Shown here one piece after another: positions 57,623-64,000 of a stretch of DNA of 64,000 nucleotides (positions are counted from its first letter, which is position 1; every line of letters begins with the position of its first letter). The DNA is from Mytilus galloprovincialis (lineage: Eukaryota > Mollusca > Bivalvia > Mytilida > Mytilidae), in assembly GCF_965363235.1 (NCBI RefSeq), contig NC_134849.1, positions 66,917,122-66,981,121 on the forward strand. The letters run 5' to 3'. The notes beneath the pieces were generated by a model that saw only the letters and a list, made by a program, of their open reading frames with translations, was not told the DNA's origin and did no database searches. Position numbers and translations under genes: made by a program.

Positions 57623-58858
57623 TAATGGTAAAAGTGTTTTTTCAAAAATGAAAAATACAAATGTAGTCTTCAGGTTTACCATAAATGCATGTATCCTATA
57701 TATATAAAAAAAAGTCAAGCTGACAAGAAAACATATTTTTTTCTAGTTTTATTCTTATAAAGAGAACAATTCCAATGATGAGTAATGAACATTTTGTTGT
57801 GTAAATTGTACTGATATGACCCTTAATTGATCATAAAAAAATTCTTTGAATGTTCTGTGTGTTACGTTTACTTTTTGTTCACCAGATTGTTAAAATTGAA
57901 GGGTTAATCTAATTTATTGATTATTTATCATGTTTTTACAATAATAAATGTAACTGGTCAATTTCCAATTTCTATACATTGTATATGATTATATTTGACA
58001 AATAATGCCACAACACAGGTCTTATTTGCTGTCTATTTAGTAGTCTCTTGTTATGACTTGTTTGATTCATTTTTTTTTATCAATTATATCATATATTTAC
58101 CTATGTGATCTCCTATCATATCTGCTTTCATTTTAACATTATGTTTGTGCTTTTCCATCTTCAACATTAACCTGTTGATAAGAAATAAAATATTGTATAT
58201 TTGTACATTTGCATGATCAGTACAGTGAGTTACATCTACATGTACATTGTACATTAAGTTGGCTTAACATAATGCATTGGTTCATTGAAAAAAAAAGTTT
58301 TGTAGATATGATAATTAATTTGTGTAAATGTCATAAATGCTATGATATCAATCACATCATCAAGTAATTCATTTCTTCAGTATTGTTATTTTGATTTTTT
58401 TGTATCTGAGTAATCTGTAATGTTATAATCTCATGTTGCCCCTTATGGGCCCTTTAATTTGGAATACATTTGTAAGCATATTCTATTCAGATTCTATTTT
58501 ATTAACGATAGAAGTAAAGACATGTACAAGTTCTCTTTCCATGATTCTTGAGAGACTGAGAGAGAAAAAAGTTGTTCTATTAAAATTTAGAAGGCAAACA
58601 CATAAATCTTTTAGTATCAGAAGAATTTCAAATCATTATAAATGTATGTCAATGAAAATTAAATCAGTGTTTGCTTCAAGAAAATTATGTAAATACCCCC
58701 CCCCCCCCTCCCTTTTTTCCCCCAAAGAGAAATGGTCTATGCTCTTCTTTCGATATTTATGTTTTGAATCAGATGTGATGTTTCTACAATAGGTCTTTTT
58801 ATGGTGTCAAATTGCTTTTTCTAACCACAAAAATAATAAATAACAAACTTACCAGAAC
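57623..58858. other. last intron, middle part
   Basis: No gene recognised; a C-rich run near 58697-58712 breaks an otherwise chance open frame. Confidence 0.4.
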
Positions 58859-59909
58859 CAGGGGTGTGGAAATATTTGCTGTGGGCACTTGTCCCCGGGC
58901 AAGTAAAACTGTAAATGTCACTTGTCCGAAAAAAAAATTACTTGCCCTGATGATCCTAATAAATATTGGTATTTCATTGCTGGCTAATTTATAATTCTTA
59001 GCACTGTTTTGCATCACAAGCAAATGAAATCCACTTGTTTAAATGTATTTAGGAAAGTAGGTTTAGATATAAGAAACATCTATGGGACAGAAACCTTACA
59101 GCAAACAACCAATGAAATGACATGTAAAAGTCATTTTTGCAGCAGTTTTTGAATAAGAATTGTAGCCAGGTACATATAATGATATACTAATTTAGAGGAA
59201 AGTGAGTGAAGAAATGAAAATTAAATAATGGATAAACTATTGGTTTTTTTTGTGTTTCTCTCAACTGACATTGTAAGTGTACACTTGTTTTTTTTATAAT
59301 TGTCTTAATGGGCAATTAAGGCATCCCTTCTATTTTCCACTCTGACAACAAATATTGTTGACCTTTGATCTATAAATATAAAGACAAAAAAATAATTTTA
59401 TTTTCTAAATTTCCATCCTAGATTGCAAGGTGCAATCCGATAGTCACGATGTCAGAAACTCTCACTTTCATATCTTTTTTAGAATTCATTATCCTCCATT
59501 TGCGTTTGCTTTTTTTATTTTTTTACTCTACTCATTACTCTTTTTGTCCGCTGTTTTAAATATCAATCTGAATCTCGATACAAAGTCATATAAAATGACA
59601 CTTCCACTCATGATTGATAAAACCTAATCAACGATCCCGGGTTAATGGAGAAAACCAATGCAATGTTACAGCGACTCTGGTTTGCATACTTATTTTTATC
59701 TATTTTGTTAATCGCTGACCATTGATTTCTTTTACACAAATTAAACATCTGTATACATTTTGAATTTATTCTATATTTTTCTTGGATTTGAACTTTGTCT
59801 TTTATAATTTTTTACTTGTCCACGGGCAACCCAGAAAAAAAATAATTACTTGTCCGAGTGTTCAAATGTACGAGTCGGGCGAGTCGGGCATATCATTTCC
59901 ACACCCCTG
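58859..59909 (-). mobile_element. 1051-bp non-autonomous DNA transposon, copy 2
   Basis: It is the near-identical reverse complement of 49032-50084, with the same 15-bp inverted ends and a different 5-bp target duplication AGAAC (58854-58858 and 59910-59914). The 65-codon chance frame is preserved residue for residue, so the copies parted very recently. Confidence 0.92.
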
Positions 59910-59914
59910 AGAAC

Positions 59915-61165
59915 CAACTGAAACTGAAAGTTTTGCTTTGATATTTCCGTTGCTAGATTTGGAAGGGTCATGAAAGGATGGCATCAACTCATTTTGTCTT
60001 CTTGTCTACTGCAATACAACTCCTGTCCATGTTTGCAGCATATGCATTTTAAAATGTGAGTCTGAAACCTAGACATGATAGTGATAGTCTAGCCTCATGA
60101 GTCATGTCTAGACTATCTGATCAGGATCAGACTTATCCCAGTGGCAGTGGGAATATCTTTGCCACATGGTTTGCTATGTCTATGTTACACTCTTTCAATA
60201 AAAATAAGTTTTTTACTACACCGTACTCATCAAAAATATCATTATTTCCTATCCTTCTGCACATTTGTTGATTTCCCTCCTTCTGTTATTGGCACTAAAT
60301 CTACCTTTTATTGTGAAGAGTTTTACAAAGGGAGATAATTTTAGCTATATTTTTCAGTTTTTCATCTTTTATTCAAATAAGCTTATATCAATTTGCAACC
60401 AAAATTCCGTTAAGGAATACTAGTTTGTAGTGAACCATAACGTTTAGCAAAATATTTTTTCAATTTGAGTGACTTTTGAGGTTTTATGGATATTTTCAGT
60501 ACAGGCTGATTTCAAATTTAAGAAAAACACAATTATGTCAATAAAAATAAAAACAAAAATAAAGGTTGAAATAAGATCCAAAATACAGTTTATTTTAGTA
60601 GAAAGTCTGAATTTTAAGGCCAAACAAATTTTTTTGTCATATAATACTTTGAACTATTCAATAAAAAAAAAACCAAAATGTCCATTTTCAACAACATTTT
60701 CCAGCAAATTATGTACTCAACAAGAATTGCCCTGTATTCACATAATTTGAGATAAATTGTCATTTTTTAACCATAGAACTATTAGATGTACTTAATACTT
60801 TACTAGGAACCCAAAATCAGCTGAAAATTCCACAACCCCTTTCATATTTTTTTTGATTTTGCATGGTTTTCTCGTAGACATCCATTTAAGTTATATAAGA
60901 CTGGTATATACTTAATGAATGAATTTTTGCTTTTCCAACATAGTTTAGATGGGTAGAATTATCAAATTAGTATAAAACTGCATGTTTGATATATATTTCT
61001 AAAATAGATCAACTTGAGCAGATTTTCCATTTTATTTGCCATAAAACTATATCTATTTAAAAAAAAAAAAACAATGACTGATGGGCAGTTGCATGGACCA
61101 CTTTTCTCTCTGAACACTTGCACTTGGTAATGTACTAAAATTAAAATATTGTTTTTTTTTTATAG
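59915..61165. other. last intron, right part
   Basis: AT-rich intron with short low-complexity runs, ending in a long T tract and the TATAG acceptor of exon 8. No other feature recognised. Confidence 0.45.
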
Positions 61166-61980
61166 CAAGGGACTCACATATTACACAGATTGCAGCAGTC
61201 AATGAAGAATCTCACTGGACTTCCTACGTAATACCAAAATTACCCATTTCCAGTCAAGCCAGTGAGGTAACAGGTCTTACTATGAGAAATGGACGGATGT
61301 TCCACCAAGGAAAAGTTGTGGAAACTTCAACAATTTCTACAGCATAAGATGGCTTTCTAGAATTTCTTAAAGCTGCAGGTCATAACATCTACCTCCGAGG
61401 CCATAATATCAAGACCTTTGATTGTCACATTTTAATTAATACCCTTAAATCTGTTGGAAAGACTGAAGAATTGAAAAAATGTGTAGAAGGATTTGTAGAT
61501 ACCAGGCTGCTTTTTAAAATTAACAATCCAGATCTCAAGTCTTTAAGCCAAGTTAACTTGATAAAAACTCTTATGAATTGCAGTTATGATGCACATGATG
61601 CACTAGAAGATGTGATTTACCTTCAAAAACTATTGGACTTCACAAATATTAGAATAGCTGATCCTAAATTTTCCACTGCAACTTTCACTGTACAGACAGC
61701 ATATTTTTCTCATGACAAAATTATTTTGACTAAGTTAAACCTTCCATCACTAAGGGAATTTATTGACCAGAAAGTAATAAGCATTGGAATTGCTCATAAA
61801 ATTGCATCTTCAAATTTAAACAAATCTTCACTTCTGCTAGCATTTTCCAGAGGCCAGGAAGAAGGAATTAGACAACTATTTTCAGACGAATGTTGTAACC
61901 AGGGACCAAGAGTGACAAAGTCGTCAAAAATTATAACTGCTGTTTCAAACTTTATCAAACAACACTTGACTGAAAGTTAA
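61166..61980 (+). pseudogene. transposase-exonuclease exon 8: DEDDh exonuclease domain
   Basis: The acceptor TTTTTATAG is followed by 'ARDSHITQIAAVN', so Exo I of exon 7 continues directly. It then reads 'YVIPKLPISSQASEVTGL', a TAA at 61345-61347, 'DGFLEFLKAAGHNIYLRGHN' with 'IKTFDCHIL' (Exo II, N and D), 'KCVEGFVDTRLLFK' and 'DAHDALEDVIYLQKLL' (Exo III, HxAxxD, the DEDDh form). A further 100 residues of helical tail end at TAA 61978-61980. The family (TREX/ExoX-like) removes nucleotides from 3' ends using two metal ions. Confidence 0.85.
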
Positions 61981-61997
61981 TTAATTATTGACTTTAA

Positions 61998-62244
61998 GGT
62001 GGTACCCAACACTTTCACTTAAATTAATTTGGTTCGTTTAATTTTCATAAAATTTTGTCAAACTATTAAAAGTTCAAAAATCTTTAACCAACTGTTTTGT
62101 CAGAAAAATTACACTGGTTATTTAGCAGTTTGACAAACACCAATTTTGATCATTGAGAAGCTTTACATTCCTTTTACAACACAACGTCATTAAAATGTTA
62201 AGCTAACTTTACAGAGTTATCTCCCTGCAGTGTTAGGTACCACC
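61998..62244. mobile_element. 247-bp MITE with TTAA target site
   Basis: The ends 'ggtggtacccaacac' and 'gtgttaggtaccacc' are inverted repeats, flanked by TTAA at 61994-61997 and 62245-62248. TTAA duplication fits piggyBac- or Kolobok-type mobilisation. It starts 18 bases after the exonuclease stop codon and so may lie in the gene's 3' untranslated region. Confidence 0.85.
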
Positions 62245-62248
62245 TTAA

Positions 62249-63714
62249 GTTAATCTACATTTATTTATGTCTAATTTTCAATGTTGGACAGCAGGTCAAC
62301 AGGGATGAGTTGTGAAATGAGATAATTTCTGAAATCTGTTTTTTAATACTTTGAAATATGAATGGGATATTGTTACCAAGTCATCAACACATGCTTTCTA
62401 ATTTTTGTCATTTTTCCATTGTTATTCCTCAGACTGTTTTTATATGCCATTTCTTCATCATTTATATATCTGGTCTTACGTTATAATCATTAAAATTCTA
62501 GGGATATTTAAAAACTGCGAAAGAAATAAGCATTAGCTAGCAAAACATATATCATAATTTCATTTTTTTTATGAGATAATCGACATGAAACTGTCTTGTA
62601 TGCACACCAAGCACCTATTTCCAAGGGCTTGCAATGTTCATTTTATATTGGTTCTATTGTATATTACCACAGAAAAAATGTTAATGCTAAAAGTAAGCTT
62701 TTGTAAAGAAAATTTTGGAATTAAGGGTTATTTTTATGATAATTTCCCCAAAATCTTTTAAAATAGCAAGGCATGTGTTCTTTAGTATTTTATTTATGCC
62801 AAAGAACAATGTATTTAGCAGATCAAACACACAAATTGATGTTTTAACTTGATTACTGAAGAAAAAAATCAAGAAATCTGCTGTTTTAATGGGATTTTTT
62901 GTTTTTTTCATAATATACTTGTGGGTGAGGGATCGTTAAATGGCATAAAACATTTTTATATGCGCACCTACCCCCATTTTTTTTGGCTTAAAATGTTATA
63001 GTTTTGTGGGTCCACATGTTTGCTAAGTTTAAAAAAAAGTTTAAATCGGGAAGTTTAGTATTTTTTTGGTATTAGTTGGAATTTGGGCTATTTTTCGTGA
63101 TAAATTATGAATTTTTTTTTCTCACTATAATGACAAAAAAAAATTAATGTGTATTCAGATGAGGTATTATTTATATTAATTTTATGTAATGCATAGTATT
63201 AAAAAGATACAGCACCGGAACTAAGTTGTTTACTTGATTACATGTTTTGTCTGATTTTATTGGATTTTTCACTTTTTCCGTATTCCATAAATAGTCAACT
63301 TTCAATTGGCTGTAGTTTTCTTAAATGCGCACCTACCTACAATTTTTTTTTTAAACACTTCAGAATTTATTTGTCTACAGGAATATCATATTCATTCAAA
63401 AAGTTTAATTCGGGAAATTTTTTACTCTTCAGAAGAGAACATCCTTAAGCATAATATTACAATAAATCAATCGGTAATTAAAATGTTGGAATAAAATATT
63501 ATAGACGTAACAATTGCATCATAAAAACGTGTAGAAATTCCATAATCAATTAAAATAACATAGGAAAGCAGAGTGTGTCACAAATCAATTTCTCCCACCT
63601 TGTCCGTATCATAGATGTATTTTTTATTTTCTCTAAAATGTTTTATATATTAAATGTTTAACATAATATAATTAAATAATGTAACAACAACTTTTGCTAC
63701 AAATACAAATTAAA
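62249..63714. other. AT-rich downstream stretch with a diverged direct repeat
   Basis: No gene recognised. About 62955-63055 and 63320-63425 share 'atgcgcacctacc', a T tract and 'aaaaagttta.atcgggaa' in the same order, a decayed direct repeat about 365 bp apart. Confidence 0.5.
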
Positions 63715-64000
63715 AATTGTATTTTTGCCATTGAGACAACTTTCAACAAGTGAGCAAATGACATAGGAGTTAAAAATATATGTCGCAGCAGAATCTTCAT
63801 CAATGAGCAGGATTTATTCCAAAAAGTATAACAATTAAAACGAGACACTACCGCCCGTATTTATGTACATAACAATGATACAGCAACAAACAACAACAAC
63901 TAAATAACAGATTCTTGACTGGAGACATGCATATACATACTATGACAGGATTAAACATTTTTCAAGGTGTCCAACCCTTAATTGGTCTTGGACAATGGTG
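63715..64000 (+). repeat. R3 repeat, diverged, runs off the window
   Basis: 'gccattgagacaactttcaa', 'ttcatcaatgagcagg', 'cagattcttgactggaga' and 'aggattaaacattttt' follow the 27290-27605 copy in order at clearly lower identity. Confidence 0.7.

Larger units (their letters stand above)
46182..61980 (+). pseudogene. Mutator-like transposase fused to DEDDh exonuclease, multi-exon, decayed
   Basis: Eight exons were placed by protein continuity and splice phase: 46182-46498, about 48550-48635, 48990-50228 (split by an insertion), 50633-50718, 51752-about 52457, 52884-53023, 53473-53648 and 61166-61980. The N-terminal two thirds resemble the metazoan 'Mutator' DDE transposase domain; the last two exons form a DEDDh 3'-5' exonuclease in the same reading. 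Lesions: in-frame stops at 46221, 51907 and 61345; frameshifts in an A run near 52040 and near 52123; a transposon inside exon 3; the end of exon 5 lost to a repeat. Whether the ancestor was a transposon or a domesticated host gene is unsettled: no terminal inverted repeats were seen, and long introns argue for host residence. Confidence 0.82.

Noticed and set aside
58433-58792. 119-residue frame in the last intron
   Set aside because: It crosses a long C run, has low-complexity composition and no splice context.
46182-61980. Two unrelated genes placed side by side
   Set aside because: Exon 7 contains both the transposase tail and the first exonuclease motif, and splice phases agree on both sides.

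Overview
The window looks like nuclear DNA of a marine mussel (Mytilus or a close mytilid). The background is AT-rich, genes have short exons with long introns, and there are many short dispersed repeats that I recognise as typical of mussel genomes. The recognisable gene families (NHL-repeat TRIM-like, DZIP3-type HEPN, Toll-like receptor) are ones that are expanded in bivalves. No database search was run; family names rest on motifs read by eye.

Region 1 (1-24.2 kb) holds three immune-type families, all on the minus strand: an NHL beta-propeller exon (1726-2543), a five-exon DZIP3/HEPN gene (4207-10994) whose splice sites and phases survive but which carries five lesions, and a single-exon Toll-like receptor (22119-24190) with about four stops and three frameshifts. 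Between them lie fragments of Penelope-like retroelements (11.7-16.7, 18.5-19.3 and 19.65-20.2 kb). The first is split by a 3.27-kb DNA transposon with 24-bp terminal inverted repeats and a 3-bp target duplication, which itself holds smaller inverted-repeat elements.

Region 2 (24.2-36.4 kb) is mostly non-coding and repeat-rich: two 208-209-bp fold-back elements with TA duplications, a tRNA-derived SINE, a pogo-like non-autonomous element, and one unassigned possible exon (32909-33322, minus).

Region 3 (36.4-45.9 kb) is a young Ty3/Gypsy LTR retrotransposon on the minus strand. It has apparently identical 202-bp LTRs, a 4-bp target duplication and a clear primer-binding site and polypurine tract. 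Besides gag, protease, reverse transcriptase, RNase H and integrase it carries a helix-hairpin-helix segment ahead of gag and, after integrase, a PHD-finger segment and a TatD-type metal-dependent nuclease domain. This cargo is one of the two main discoveries.

Region 4 (46.2-62.0 kb) is a plus-strand multi-exon gene in which a Mutator-like DDE transposase is fused to a C-terminal DEDDh 3'-5' exonuclease. Eight exons were found by matching splice phases and protein continuity. The copy is decayed: three in-frame stops, frameshifts, one exon split by a 1053-bp transposon and one exon tail replaced by a repeat. A near-identical inverted copy of the 1053-bp element lies in the last intron. The transposase-exonuclease fusion is the second main discovery. 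The rest of the window is repeat-derived or featureless AT-rich DNA.
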